Source: Pteria penguin (taxonomy: Eukaryota > Mollusca > Bivalvia > Pterioida > Pteriidae). Taken from it: DNA of 64,000 bases. The translations under genes and the position numbers were made by a program. Every line of letters begins with the position of its first letter. The first letter of the stretch is position 1. Under the pieces are notes generated by a model. The model was not told the origin of the DNA, searched no databases, and was given only the letters and a program-made list of their open reading frames with translations. The stretch is taken from positions 4,712,093-4,776,092 of the forward strand of contig CM068590.1 of assembly GCA_035048485.1 (NCBI GenBank). Reading direction: 5' to 3'. Below, one piece after another: positions 21,261 through 33,292 of the stretch.

Positions 21261-23029
21261 GTCATTTTATATTCATTGTTGTGTATTAATAAATATAGAA
21301 CATATATACTTTTTAAATGGTGTCTCTTCAGTGATGCTCGTAGCCGAATGATTGGAATTATCAAAATATAAAAAAAATATGAAGAGCAGTGTTGAAGCTA
21401 AAATGACCGAAAACTTAACCAAAGAATCTATCTAAGGACAGAGCTATGCATGAGGGAGATACTCCTTAGTTTTAGAGTGATTTACTTTATTTGATGACTG
21501 AGAATTTGAAGTATTTATTTCATGTCAGTACTAAAACACTGAAAACTAGACTATGTTAGCATCACATATCTTTCAAGTCATTCTACATTCATGTTTGAGT
21601 GAACAGTTTCCTAGAAACTCTTATTTGGTACAACAATTGGGTGCTTTTAAGTCTTATTTTGCTGACGACCACTTCAAGGAGATAGAACTGGCCTTTCAGA
21701 ACTAATAAGATATCTTTCAGGTGTCAGTTGCACGCGAGAGCAGCATATCGATGAGTCGTCGGTCGGGTTCCTACCATGAACCCATTAATTGACTCCACAC
21801 CATACTAAATTCTTTTTCATTACCTTATCTCGATGACGTATTCTGTTCCTGTGCTTCTATCATGTAACAAAATCTGACTAGTCACTTTCAAATCGTACTT
21901 TATCCAAATGTAATTTACCTGAAATACACATCTGAAGGTAACAATTTCTTTCACTTTCAGCTGAATTTAGTGCTTCGCATTTGTGTTTTGCTAGTGGTTG
22001 TGATCATATTAATTCATAAAAGTAAAATTTAATATTGTCAGGGTTGTCTACCTTTAGTAAAACTAACGTTTGTAGTAGGCAATACACTGTTTATTGCAAA
22101 TGCATTGGTGTATATATATTGTGAAAATTATATACAAAATGAACAATATTTTTTTTTATAGATATTCATGCATTCGATATACAATTGCAGTAGTCCCAAG
22201 GGTAAAGCACTCGATAAAAAAAATTGCACCTTTTAATAGTCATTAGTTAATCAAAAGAAATATATTCTTTCTTTTCAAAAACATGTTATTTCCCAAAACA
22301 ATGATCCAAAACATATGTCTGCTTGCTTATCTCAGGCTTGTCTATTGGATTAGTTTTAACTAATAATTTAGTATTTTAGTATTGTTTTTTTACATAATCG
22401 CTCTACCTGAACTCTTTATTGTGACTTCGCGTCTATGGGTTCTAGACATCACATACATTTATCATTTATAAACAAACACACTCACCACATCACACTCAGA
22501 CTTTTTGTACTCTAATGTAACATATGTAGCATTACAGGTAACAAGTTTAGTGTATTATCATTCAATACATATTGTTCTGATATAGCTACAGTACTTATAA
22601 TAATATTACTATACAAGCTATACAAACAACATATACAATGCAGAACCAAATCAAATCACCACATTTAGCACATGGACTTGAAACTAGTGGGAAGTAAAGA
22701 ATCGTTTCAAGTTCCTGTGCATATAGCACTTGTGTAAATCAGACCCATTGGAACGAAACTAATATCGGTCTGGGTGGTGTTTGTATGTGCGGTGGGGGTG
22801 GGGTGGGATTCCAATAAAAGGCAGTGATTTTTATATAAACTATATTTCTATACATGTACATGATATTGAATAAAAACAAAACAAAACAAAACAAACCAAA
22901 AACAAAACCAAAAACTTGTAATAACTATTCTACACCATCTTTTTTCTTGATAACAGACCGAGAACAACGGATCTCATCTGCTGAGTACCACCATGATGCG
23001 TCATTCTTTGTCATATACAGGGATCACCT
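21261..23029. other. Intergenic, 3' block downstream of N3
   Basis: No gene seen. A tRNA-like SINE remnant lies around 21715-21795. 21815-22700 repeats the block described for 16440-18014. A CAAAA-rich tract lies at 22868-22915. 22920-23029 aligns with the 3' flanks of N1, N4 and N5. Confidence 0.55.
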
Positions 23030-24214
23030 TCAGTATGCCGGTATTTTTACTTCTCCTTCATACTCCCCGATCCATACGTGTCCCCCGCTGTCTACATCTA
23101 TGTGACACGGCGTCTTCAGTCCAGGAGACTGTGCATACTGGATGAACTCTCCATCCTGGTCCAAGACGTGTATTCTGTTTTTGCCCTCATCAATGAAAAG
23201 GACGTGGCCACTGATGTCTGTAGTAACGTCCCGCGGGTAGATTATTGAGATATCAGATCCTGTTTACTAGTACCATGGTCTGTGACTGTGGCGTCTTTGA
23301 ACTTGAATTCGGTGTGTATGGTATCTAGTACGACGCCATCACGGTCCATTAGCTGTAAACAGTATTCGCCAGTCTTCACCCAGGCCAAACCTGAAGACGA
23401 GGCACAGGTGATGAATGGTTTACTATAACCATGACTGAATGATGATACTACTACTAGCGTGGACAGTCACTAAAGAGAAGGTATCCCTTTGCAGTGACGG
23501 TGATGTCTTTGAATTTGAATTCGGTGTGTATGGTATCTAGTACGACGCTATCACAGTCCATTAGCTGTGTACAGTATTCGGCAGTCTTCATACCTGAAGA
23601 TGTGGTAAGGTGATGAATGGTTTACTATAACCATTACTGAATGATGATACTACTACTGGCGTGGATAGTAAAGGCTTTAGTTTTCCAAACATGCTTGACA
23701 TCCTTTGACTATCAATCAGACTAGGAGTGTATCTAGGAGGTGTCGGCTCAGATAGGGTTGATAGACCTTTCACATCGGCGATATCAAGCTTTTGTATGTC
23801 CTATGGTTTCATGATTTTTGGATTTGTGGTTTGGATTTGTAGAAGTTACCCTATGTGTCTAATATTTCTTTTGCATTCCTCATACTTGTCATATATTGCT
23901 TTCTCTTCTGCTTGAAGTGTCATTTCCTGGTTTTCGCCGATTTCTCTAAGCTCCTTCCGTACTTTTTCTAAGTTCTTATCTACAGATTCATGGATGTGAA
24001 CTGTATATCCTACACCAAAGTACATTTTTATTGTCATTGTGTCTCTTGTATATTCGTTTTCTTCTTTCTGAATATAGGGCAAACTTGTGAGGTTCTCTTT
24101 TTCTTCTCGTGTGTCACTTTTTACAAAGAGCATCCTCGCAATTTAGACATTGAATTTTGCCGGATTTTCACAGTTGTGGACGTCACATGGTACCGGTCGC
24201 TGGAAATCTGCCAT
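23030..24214 (-). pseudogene. N3: B-box/coiled-coil/NHL TRIM-like pseudogene, heavily rearranged
   Basis: The ATG at 24214-24212 gives MADFQRPVPC. A 1-bp deletion at about codon 21 and a further deletion at the codon 33-40 region shift the frame, and the second B-box fuses directly to the coiled coil (about 24000). The coiled coil (RKELREIGENQEMTLQ) is at 23846-23990. A 50-bp foreign segment sits at 23791-23840. The linker and NHL start are tandemly duplicated (about 23288-23462 and 23500-23677), and NHL blades between the two anchors are deleted. Adjacent TAG and TAA codons appear near 23265-23270. The ancestral stop is at 23030-23032. A pseudogene. Confidence 0.88.
23288..23677 (-). repeat. 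Tandem duplication within N3 (about 178 bp x 2)
   Basis: Two copies of the segment running from the first NHL strand back through IACTS and the linker (GGTTTACTATAACCAT...CTGAATGATGATACTACTAC). They differ at several positions, so the duplication is not recent. Confidence 0.85.
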
Positions 24215-25327
24215 ATTCTACAAATAAAATGACACTAAGCAGAAACTGAATACGGTCAAATAAAGACAATTCGTATATTTAGAAATTATCGGATTACAAA
24301 TATGTCTTAAGAAGGTCGTGCCTTTCATAACGCAGTTGAATGTTTTTATTCATGCAAATAAACATCCATATTTTGGGATGTGGATTAAGGCACACAATCT
24401 GCATTTTTATAAAGTAAGCAACGATTCATGCATCAATAAAAGAGTAAACAGTGTTGAAATCTTATGGCAAAAAAATATAACATAGGGCCAGTGATTTTCC
24501 GCGAAAACGGAATCGCGGACGGAATCACGGAAACGACAAACTGAAACGGAATTTGCTATTTTTGTTCTGAAAATTGTTAGTTCCTATATTTTGCAGATAT
24601 GTTTTATTCTTTTCTATGAAACTCTTTCAAAAAATGATGTTCGACTTTACCTTTCATTTGAAATACTTTCCTTGCGTAATACGAAACATTTTTACGACAT
24701 CGGAATTCCGCCGGTTTTTGGTTTGTATATATAGAAACGCGTTTCAATATGGCGGATCAAAACCTTACGAGTGCTAAGAAGAAAAGATCAACATCTCTTG
24801 CAAAGGATTAGAGCTTGTTTAATATGATAAATAAATATATTTAAAATGGTTTTACTAATTTTGTTTTCTTATTAAAATTGTTTGATTTCCATCAGCATTC
24901 AAGGGTCCATTGCTTGAGATAAAAATACTACCCAAGATGTAATAACATATGGACAGTCACTACTTCTCTACATATAAAAATCAAAGTACTTACAGCACCG
25001 GTAGCCGGGCTTTTAGTAACTTGTCAAGTAGCAAAAGATTAAATTGGACTTAAAAAACAGTTGATGACAAATTCAAGGACAGAAAAATTTACGCACTTCA
25101 TTATGGAAGAACAATTCCTAAGTAATAGTGAAATGAAGTTTATCATTCGATAACTTTGATAAAATATCTCGTGAGGCATGGGATCATGATGAAAACCATA
25201 GATTCAATACTGTTTTAACAGTTACAATGATCTTGTCAGGCTTTATTCCTTTGAGCATGAAAATATATATCTGTCATCTCCTATTGCTATAGAGAGCAGA
25301 ATTATGACTTTTCTTCCTGATTGGTGT

Positions 25328-25588
25328 ATAGTCAAAACGGCCCAAAAATAAAACGGACCACACGAAAATAGGAATAATTTTATGCTGAAGGCAGTTTATT
25401 AAAATGTTAAATTATTTGTCCTCTTACTATCTGTATCGAGTATAATTTAAACACTAGGTGAAAAAAATCTATTTTGAAATCAAAGTCAATATCCATCGTC
25501 AAAATATTACAGAGTTCGGCTGGTGTGGTAAAAAAAAATATGGGCCGTTCTGGTGTGGACCGTTTTTTCTAGGGCCGTTTTGTCTATA
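25328..25588. mobile_element. Nested MITE with CAAAACGGCCC termini
   Basis: Left TATAGTCAAAACGGCCCA and right reversed TATAGACAAAACGGCCCT, with further subterminal complementarity (ACGGACCACAC / ACGGTCCACACC). TA/TATA at both borders suggests mariner-like TA targeting. 261 bp. Lies inside the hAT-like element. Confidence 0.8.
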
Positions 25589-26269
25589 ATTCTCTGGATT
25601 AATATTGTTTTAGTACAATTTCACTTGCATTGACAATCCGTGACCGTTAAACCTACTCTGTTTAGCAGGATGATCTATCTATCCTTGAAAGTAGCCGACG
25701 GTTCGAAGAGTAATGCATGAAAACAAAATTCAATTATCGCCTTTTTTGTCAAAATTGCAAAAATTTAGATGTTACGGAGCAAATCCGAGAGAAACCTGAA
25801 ATGATACTTGGGTTTATTTGTCCCCATTCATGAACCGGCGACATTAGATTAAACTACATCTTGATTACTACTTTGTTGGAAATAATGTCGATTTGAGAAT
25901 AATGTCAGACATGCTAAATCAGCACAGGTAATAATACATGTACCCGTTTTCTTTCTGCCAAGCGATAAGGTAATAAGCAATACACAGCGCTATACCAATG
26001 TTTATGTTTGACGCTTGAATTAGACACATGCTTCTATCGGCAAAAATAGACATAGGGAAACCCCTCACTTACACATATACACAAATATTAGACCAGTTGG
26101 CAATGTCATGCCTGTCCAGATCTTAAAATATCTAGACAGTGACCATAACGAGGCTGACTGAGGGTCAAGTGACACATTATCAGTTATTTTTAAATCGCTG
26201 GATTTCGTTTTGTTTTATTCATTTAGCCTAGAATCAACAAATATTAACAATTAATTACATCCCCGACGC

Positions 26270-26315
26270 CAGGGACGTATATATCTAAATTTAGATATAC
26301 ATGTATACGTCCCTG
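26270..26315. repeat. Palindrome with AGGGACGTATA arms
   Basis: AGGGACGTATA and TATACGTCCCT flank an AT-rich palindromic core (TATCTAAATTTAGATA). A similar foldback (GGACGTATATA / TATATACGTCC) occurs at 11490-11521 inside another element. Confidence 0.75.
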
Positions 26316-27240
26316 TCGACGCTAAACATCACCCGCCTCTCATAAATTGCATTAAATACTGTACAATAATATTGTGTATGCTACTGCAGACGAATTACAT
26401 CTACATGCAGTATGTACTGCTTGTTATCAGTTATCTGTCCATGCGGTCTGTGCTGTAAATAACACTATTCTGTCTAGCTCTTCGTGCAGTGATATCAAGC
26501 AAGTGCAGGTAACTTCAGTCTACGAAAATACACGTGTATATCTGTATTTGCAATGTTACATATAATTGATGATCCAATAAAGATTCAATACGTTCTGAAT
26601 ATTATAATGCTAGGAATTACATTAGGGGTTATGTTTTGAAGCGCAAGAACACATTGACTGAGAAAGAGGGCTTTAAAACTTATAATTAGACTGCCTCGCT
26701 TTGAGAATCGTGCACGGCGGCTATAGCCTTGGCTTAAGCCTTCGGCATTAAGCCCGGCTAAAAAACGGAAAAAACGGAATTTTTTAAAATGTGAAACGGA
26801 ATTCACTTAATTTTGAAACGGAAAGTCACTGGCCCTAATCACATAATATTACAGATAAGTATAAAGATTATAAACCCAGGCTTATTAGATTTCCCCTGTT
26901 CCCCGGTTATGTTTTTGTTTTTGAGGGATTTTTTGGATGTTGCCAAAAAGATCATTCTGACTATTTTTGAAGATGAACACCCATTTTCCAAGTCATTTAG
27001 AATGCAAAAAATAGCAATAATAAAAATAAGTAAACATAAGAAAAAAGCTATGTGTATGTTGAGGATATGTTATCTGTTTTCAGTTGTCACATATATTTTG
27101 TAAGCAAGCCAAATAGCTGGGGAGGAAAAGGGTTCCATCCCCTCTTCCTACAGTTATGTTTCTTTCACCGCCGATAGTTCAAAATCTCAGATTCGAAAAA
27201 TCATTTTTCTGTTATTAAAGTTAAATAAGCAGTGCCTTAC

Positions 27241-27320
27241 CTTAAATGTTGTCTACAACTAGAGGACCCTGCTCAACACTATGTCTTCTTCCTTGTTAAT
27301 AGCTTCTGATTATATGCGTA
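27241..27320 (-). other. Leader exon L3 of N3
   Basis: Minus strand ...AACATTTAAG|GTAAGGCACTG, donor at 27236-27240. Promoter-side sequence follows to about 27610, where a GT/GGGT-rich run replaces the rest of the block. Confidence 0.55.
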
Positions 27321-27631
27321 GATCATCCATCAAATGATCAAAGGTCAAAATGCAAGGATCAAAACCAAAGTACTGTTAAGAAAGGCAAGTGGCTAACACG
27401 TCAAAGATTCAATCAAATCACAGATATATTCCTCTTGATGTGAATTCCCTCCTCTAATACTCAAAGGAGCATGATATATGTTTTAAATTGAGTGGGTTCA
27501 TGCAGGGGAATTCCCAATAATCATATACAGGCTCAATCTTATCAACCGCATTCAATCCATAATCCCCTTTAATAACTCCTACGATTCGTTACACTCCTTT
27601 CAATGATACATGTTTTGGGACAGGGGGAGGT

Positions 27632-27690
27632 GTGTGTGTGTGTGTGTGTGGGGGGGGGGGTTGGGTGGGTGGGTGGGGGGGGGGGGTTGT
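27632..27690. repeat. (GT)n and G-rich simple repeat
   Basis: About ten GT dinucleotides followed by long G runs and GGGT repeats. Confidence 0.9.
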
Positions 27691-27795
27691 ACTTCAGCCA
27701 CGATATGCCCCTTGTGTTATAAACCATATGCTAACTATGGTCAGATTAAGCCTCAATCCCAATCTAAATATTAATATAACCAGTTACCGTACTGT

Positions 27796-28023
27796 TAACA
27801 TGGCATAATACACCCGACAGGTGTGAATAACAGGAGAGCATGTCATATGCAGGTGTATAACCGGAGCACCGGTAACGAGGCATAACGTACCTGACAGGTG
27901 TTATCAACAGGAGACCATATATGCAGGTGTATAACCAGAATACCGGTAACAAGGCATAATGTACCTGACATTTGTTATCAACAGGAGACCATATCATATG
28001 CAGGTGTAGAACCAGAGGACTGG
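27796..28023. repeat. About 76-bp tandem repeat, 3 copies
   Basis: Three head-to-tail units of 74-77 bp, each running from TAACAWGGCATAA through CTGACAGGTGTTATCAACAG and CATATGCAGGTGTATAACC to RCCGG. Confidence 0.88.
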
Positions 28024-28032
28024 TAACAACAG

Positions 28033-28475
28033 CAAGTTTATAGACTACGACCGTAAGTAGACAAGTTTATGGACTACGACCGTAAGTAGACAAGTTTATG
28101 GACTACGACCGTAAGTAGACAAATTTATGGACTACGACCGTAAGTAGACAAATTTATGGACTACGACCGTAAGTAGACAAATTTATGGACTACGACCGTA
28201 AGTAGACAAGTTTATAGACTACGACCGTAAGTAGACAAGTTTATGGACTACGACCGTAAGTAGACAAGTTTATGGACTACGACCGTAAGTAGACAAATTT
28301 ATGGACTACGACCGTAAGTAGACAAGTTTATGGACTACGACCGTAAGTAGACAAGTTTATGGACTACGACCGTAAGTAGACAAGTTTATGGACTACGACC
28401 GTAAGTAGACAAGTTTATGGACTACGACCGTAAGTAGACAAGTTTATGGACTACGACCGTAAGTAGACAAGTTTA
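28033..28475. repeat. 29-bp minisatellite, 15 copies
   Basis: The unit CAAGTTTATGGACTACGACC then GTAAGTAGA is repeated 15 times with very few changes (GTTT or ATTT, TGG or TAG). No spacers. Each unit can form a small TTAYGG/CCGTAA stem around ACTACGA. The homogeneity implies recent expansion or concerted evolution. Confidence 0.96.
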
Positions 28476-29014
28476 TTATCTATTACTTAGGTATATGAAG
28501 TAAAGTTTAAACATTAAATACAGTATCCTTGTCATGAATATTACGCTTCGATTGCGGTAAAGACCAATCCATCCATTTGTTTTGAAAACGTTCATAGGTG
28601 ATTTATAAAACATAGAAATATTGCAGATTATTGCTTAAAGAATGGATTGTATCTGAGTTCCAACACCTATCAGGCACTTGATGTCAATCGTTGAGACTGC
28701 CACATCTAAAATTCAAGCATTTGATTTCAGAACGGAACCATCGATACTGTTACGTCGTGTAGACACAAATAAGTCACCCCTATCCTGGGTATAAAGTTGC
28801 TTTGTGTAGAGTAATCTATTTTACCAGAACCTACGTGCATAATGTTATATTTCTTCGCATATAGTAAGGCAGTGTACCAGATATTCTCTTTCCAGAGGAC
28901 GAAGTTGCTCCACGTAGACTCAAACAATGTACCATAATAAATAATAGTTGTAGAACTACTGAGAAATCTTTCACGTGTCAGTTGCGCGAGAGAGCATACT
29001 GATGGGTTGTCGGT
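28476..29014. other. Intergenic, no gene seen
   Basis: Contains fragments shared with the 13640-14930 and 36420-37680 blocks (near 28610-28720) and with 20500-20600 (near 28860-28930). Confidence 0.5.
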
Positions 29015-29090
29015 CCGGTTCGAACCATGAACCTTTCGCTCCAAACAAGAATGCTACCCACTAACCTTAATCGCCCCCACGCTCGTTTTG
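29015..29090 (-). repeat. tRNA-derived SINE-like segment
   Basis: On the minus strand TTAGTGGGTAGC followed about 35 bp later by GGTTCGAACC resembles Pol III A and B boxes. The same segment recurs near 21715-21795, 38890-38985 and 41175-41275, each at the same place in the tandem unit, so the SINE was there before the units duplicated. Confidence 0.5.
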
Positions 29091-29185
29091 CATACTACGA
29101 TTGTTTTCATATTTGTACTGCATTCCAAAAATGCTTACAAACAACGCTTTATCGCTGGTTCCTCGAAGTGTTCCACAAAATCTGT

Positions 29186-30223
29186 ATCGATGCTACTCAC
29201 AAAAATATTATCAGAAATTAAATCTGGCCTTCATAGATATTGAGAAACAGTATATTCCATAAGTGGAATTAATCAAATGTGGATCCTTAAAAATTCAGAA
29301 GATTTGTTAGAACATCTAAAATCAAAAAAAGTTTTACAAAAATTCACTCTATCAAGTCTTTTGACTTTTCGACTCTTTACACAACGATCCCTCATCAGAA
29401 ATTAAAGGACAGATTAACGGAAATTATTCAAAATGCATTTACTAGTAAAAACGGAAGCCGCAAATTCAAATATATAGTAATAGGCCACGATAAAACTTAC
29501 TTTGTTAGGGAAAATTCTGATTCCAAAAATAAATACACTGAAACAGCTGTCATCCAGATGTTGAACTTTCTTATCGATAACATTTTTGTGGTGTTTGGAG
29601 GTAAGGTTTTTCAACAAATTGTCGGCATTCCAATGGGCACTAACTGTGCTCCGCTTCTGGCTGACATATTCCTTCACTCATACGAAGCTGAATTCATTCA
29701 GTCTTTGCTTTCGCAAGGAAAAAAAAAACAATTGGCTCTTGGCTTCAATTTTACTTACAGATATATAGATGACTTGCTTTCAGTTAATAATCCTTCATTC
29801 GCGGATTACCTTAGCATCATCTATCCAAGTGAACTGGAGGTCAAAGAAACTACAGAAAGTAGTAATTCTACTTATTTAGATATTATGTTGTATTTCGACA
29901 TTAATGGTCAATTGAACACCTCACTCTATGACAAACGTGACGATTTAAATTTCGCTATCACAAATTGTCCTTTCATAAGAAGCAACATTCCATCGCCCGC
30001 ATACGGCGTATTCATATCTCAGTTAATACGTTATTCCAGAGCATGTTCATATTACAATGACTTTGTTCTGAGGGCTAGGCGACTTTCAGTTAAGCTGCTC
30101 AACCAGGGTTATATATGTGCTAGACTAGCAACGTCACTGAGGAAGTTCTACGGTCGTTACGAGACTCTTATTACTCCATATGATATCTCGTTATCCAGAC
30201 TTTTAAATGATATTCTGGACTGA
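29186..30223 (+). pseudogene. Penelope-like element reverse transcriptase fragment (PLE1)
   Basis: The clean frame 29558-30223 encodes RT fingers/palm with GIPMGTNCAPLLADIFL (motif B), YRYIDDLLSVN (motif C catalytic YIDD) and TYLDIML, then the typical PLE C-terminal stretch ending LRKFYGRYETL and LLNDILD. Upstream, 29265-29330 and 29350-29557 carry ISGINQMWILKN and the motif A region (DFSTLYTTIPH) in other frames, showing one or two frameshifts. The N-terminal part is missing and no GIY-YIG endonuclease is visible. The element copies RNA into DNA; as read it is a 5'-truncated remnant. Confidence 0.85.
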
Positions 30224-30339
30224 GACCGATTCCGATCATTTTACACATATTTGACACCTTCTATACTAGATGGTTACCTACTTCGACTTCTCCATATATA
30301 CATAAGGAATTTACACGATTTGACTCTCTCTACTGGGTA

Positions 30340-30420
30340 TATGTGACGGCATTGCTAGCAAGCTGGAGATGCTCACTCTCCCCGGGCATCTGATCTCACT
30401 CCATCACAGGGGTTCACATA
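30340..30420 (+). repeat. Single 43-bp-family unit next to PLE1
   Basis: GACGGCATTGCTAGCAAGCT then GCTCACTCTCCCCGGGCATC matches the start phrase (GGC...GCTAGC) and unit of the 43-bp arrays. It lies 120 bp after the PLE1 stop, linking the minisatellite family to PLE 3' ends (inference). Confidence 0.6.
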
Positions 30421-30632
30421 TGCTCTTCAAGTAGATATATTTTGTTATTTTCCATTTGTTTTTCATTTTCACTGATTTTGTATGTCCTCTGGTTTCATGA
30501 TTTTTGGGCTTGTGGTTTGGATTTATCCATCATCTTTACAATTCATAACCTTATCTCCAGGTCCTCTGCTTTAACAAAAAACCTGCCTAGTGACTATAAA
30601 TCAATATCGAAGAAGTACCAAACCGTTAATCA

Positions 30633-31152
30633 TTAAAGAAACGGAAAGTTAGTTATTTGGAAGTTAAAATCGTCACGTTTGTCATACAGAGAGGTGTCCA
30701 AATGACCATTACTCTCGAAAGTTAAAAAGATATCCAGATACGTTGCGGAATTATTGCTCTCGGTTGTCTCTTTTATCTCAAGTTCATGGGGATAGATTTC
30801 ATGTATGTAATCTTTAAAGTTAGGATTATTGATTGACAATACGTCGTCTATATACAAAATATGTATCTTCTCGCCCAATAACAAGATATTTATATCTACG
30901 ATTTCCATTTTTATGGAAAAAAGAATTTCGAATAATTGTAGCAAGTCTGTTTTTGAGCTTTTGATGCGGAATTGTAGTGTAAAGCGTGGAGAAGTCAAAA
31001 GATTTGATGCTGAAAATATTATTAAATTTCGGAGATTTTAGATTCTCTAAAAGTTCTTTAGAATTCTTGAGGATCCACATCTGATTTATTCCGCTTCTGG
31101 TGTAAGGGGTTTTATGCATTTTTGGAAGATACTTTCTAAAGGTGAAATACAT
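30633..31152 (-). pseudogene. Penelope-like RT fragment (PLE2), internally deleted
   Basis: Minus-strand pieces 31152-30826 (KYLPKMHKTPY, SGINQMWILKN, DFSTLYTTIPH) and 30875-30633 (LYIDDVLSINN, TYLDIFLTF, SLYDKRDDFNF) are clearly paralogous to PLE1 but in a different frame. The 75 or so residues between motif A and YIDD, including motif B, are deleted. It stops at the FPFL segment. It faces PLE1 tail to tail across about 410 bp. Confidence 0.85.
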
Positions 31153-31169
31153 GAAATAAATATATGAGG

Positions 31170-33292
31170 GAAACGATTTTTTCCACTTTATTTAACCTTA
31201 AATTCTGAACGGCTGAATTTAGTGCTTAGCATCTGTGCTTTGCTATTGATTGTGATCATATTCATTCAAAATAGTTTTCTTCTTTTAATAAAGTACCTTT
31301 GTGGTAGGCAATACACTGTTTATTGTTAATGCATTGTTATATACATATTGTGAATCTTAAAAAAAAATGATGTCCACTCTCGATGTGAAATTTATACCTT
31401 TTATCAATCATGTGTTGGGTATAAAGACAGGTTTTTTTTCATCTTTTTACGAAAACATGTAATGTCTTCAATCAAGGAACCAAAACAATATGTATGTTTG
31501 TTTTTCTCATGCATGTCTAATTAATTAGTTTTAAAACTGTTCATAAATTAGCATTGTTAGTATTTTTACATAATTGCTCTACCTTGTGACTTTACGTCTT
31601 TGTTTTTTTGTATTTTCCAAGTATAGTATCAAAACGTGATCAAACTTTTTCTATTTATATACCTTAGTTGGTATTGTGTTTATTGCGTGGCTATAACACA
31701 ATGACAGCCAAAGAACCAGGGTGAAAATCTAATCAGTGTACATATTGAATCGGGTTATTTTACGAGTCCCGAATCTGAAGAGGGAGGGTATGTTAACGTA
31801 GTTTGAGTTACCTTTTCTGGTTCGTGGTTGGTTATTTTGCTGTGCATAGCGAGTTGCCTGTCACACACATGGGCGGATCCCGATTTTTTTCTGAGGAGGT
31901 CCAGACTAGCCAGGGCTGAATTGGAGAGTTGTTCAAGCCTTTGATTTTCGGTAAACAAATTGGGAAATATGCACTTTTTTATTAATTCTATGGGTTCTAG
32001 ACTCCCATGAGTCCCACAACCGCTAGACATACATACATACATACATATATATACAACGTATATACATCAAACATACAAATCACTTATACACAAACAAACA
32101 CACACCACAACATACTCAGTCCCTGTGTACTCTAATAACATATGTAGCATTACAGTAAACTAGTTAAGTGCACTCTCATTCAATACGTAACATTCTGGGG
32201 CCAGTTGTACATGCGTGTGTGTCACATAAAAAGCATTCGTGTATATACAACAGAATACATGGAATATTTCAATTAATTGGAAGGAGTAGAATAGGGAAAA
32301 AAGAGGTTGTCAAACGAGCCTATAAACACAGTATATGTACAAACTTTACAAACACCATACGCATACAGCGGTCTATAGATACAAACGTTAACTTAATATT
32401 CGTAAGATGTCAAGGCAAAAGTTCATGCACACCTTACTACTTATGATAAACTCCGAATCTTTAACATTTATGATATCGGAATGTTTCTGATCTTTTCTCG
32501 TAAAATTTTCACTGTCAATTCGAAATTGGAATTCAAGGTCTCAGACATATACCTCAGATATAAAACTGTATTAAAACTAAAACAGATGATACTGAGGTAT
32601 GTAATGAAATGCTTGCCAGTGAGTTTGTCATGCCCAACATTGACTGAGTAGCTGTGAGTTTTATTATCAAAATAATGTCATTAAAATATTATTACAGTTT
32701 CAAATAGCAAACACACGTACTTTATTTAATATTTTAAATTGACAGATGGAGTTTAATTCAAACAGTACAATTTTTTCCATTATTGCTTTATCTCTGTCTA
32801 CGTTTATTTTGGGTATATGTTGACACCTGTCTGATATTACATAGAAATTTACACATTTGCTGTGGGCATGAATGAAAACATAAATCATGACAAATAAAGA
32901 ATAAAATCATAAATAAAATCAAACTGCTAAGATGAATTGAATGTAAATTTTGTATTCTAAATATAATTATTGAGTGACCTTATTTACATTTACATCTGGT
33001 TATATGTACAAATTATTAGTAAACAAAATACACGAAAATATACTTATTGTACATATAACAATTTCATTGGTATGTCATAACCATAGTCTTCTGACCCAAT
33101 CAAAATCAAACTCCATAACTGTTCAGTGTCGGAATACTTTTTTTTTGGGGGGGGGGTTGTTTTTGGTTATGTTTTGTTTTTTGTTTTGTTATGGTTTTTA
33201 TATGATAGAACGAGAACAACGAAACTGATTTAAATTGTTTTTGATTTCCATGATGACGCGTTATCCTTGTTCATATACAACACGGAGCGCCT
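31170..33292. other. 3' intergenic block downstream of N4
   Basis: No gene seen. 31200-32200 repeats the block seen at 16680-17830 and 21960-22560. A degraded GGCGGATCC element lies at 31871-32020, with a (CATA)n run next to it. 32200-32920 is unique sequence without supported coding. 32930-33292 matches the 3' flanks of N1 and N5. Confidence 0.55.

Larger units (their letters stand above)
24484..26836. mobile_element. hAT-like DNA transposon, 2.35 kb, no intact transposase
   Basis: Termini AGGGCCAGTGATTTTCCG (left) and, reversed, AGGGCCAGTGACTTTCCG (right). Flanking octamers TATAACAT (24476-24483) and AATCACAT (26837-26844) match at six of eight bases, consistent with an 8-bp hAT-type duplication that has decayed. 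Removing the element and one octamer restores the intron sequence seen in N2 and N5. Subterminal regions repeat ACGGAAT motifs. A short open stretch starting MADQNLTSAKKKRS at 24749 ends after 20 codons; I could not identify a transposase. Confidence 0.8.

Noticed and set aside
28033..28475. CRISPR-like direct repeat array
   Set aside because: The 29-bp units are contiguous with no spacers and the context is animal nuclear DNA; it is a minisatellite.
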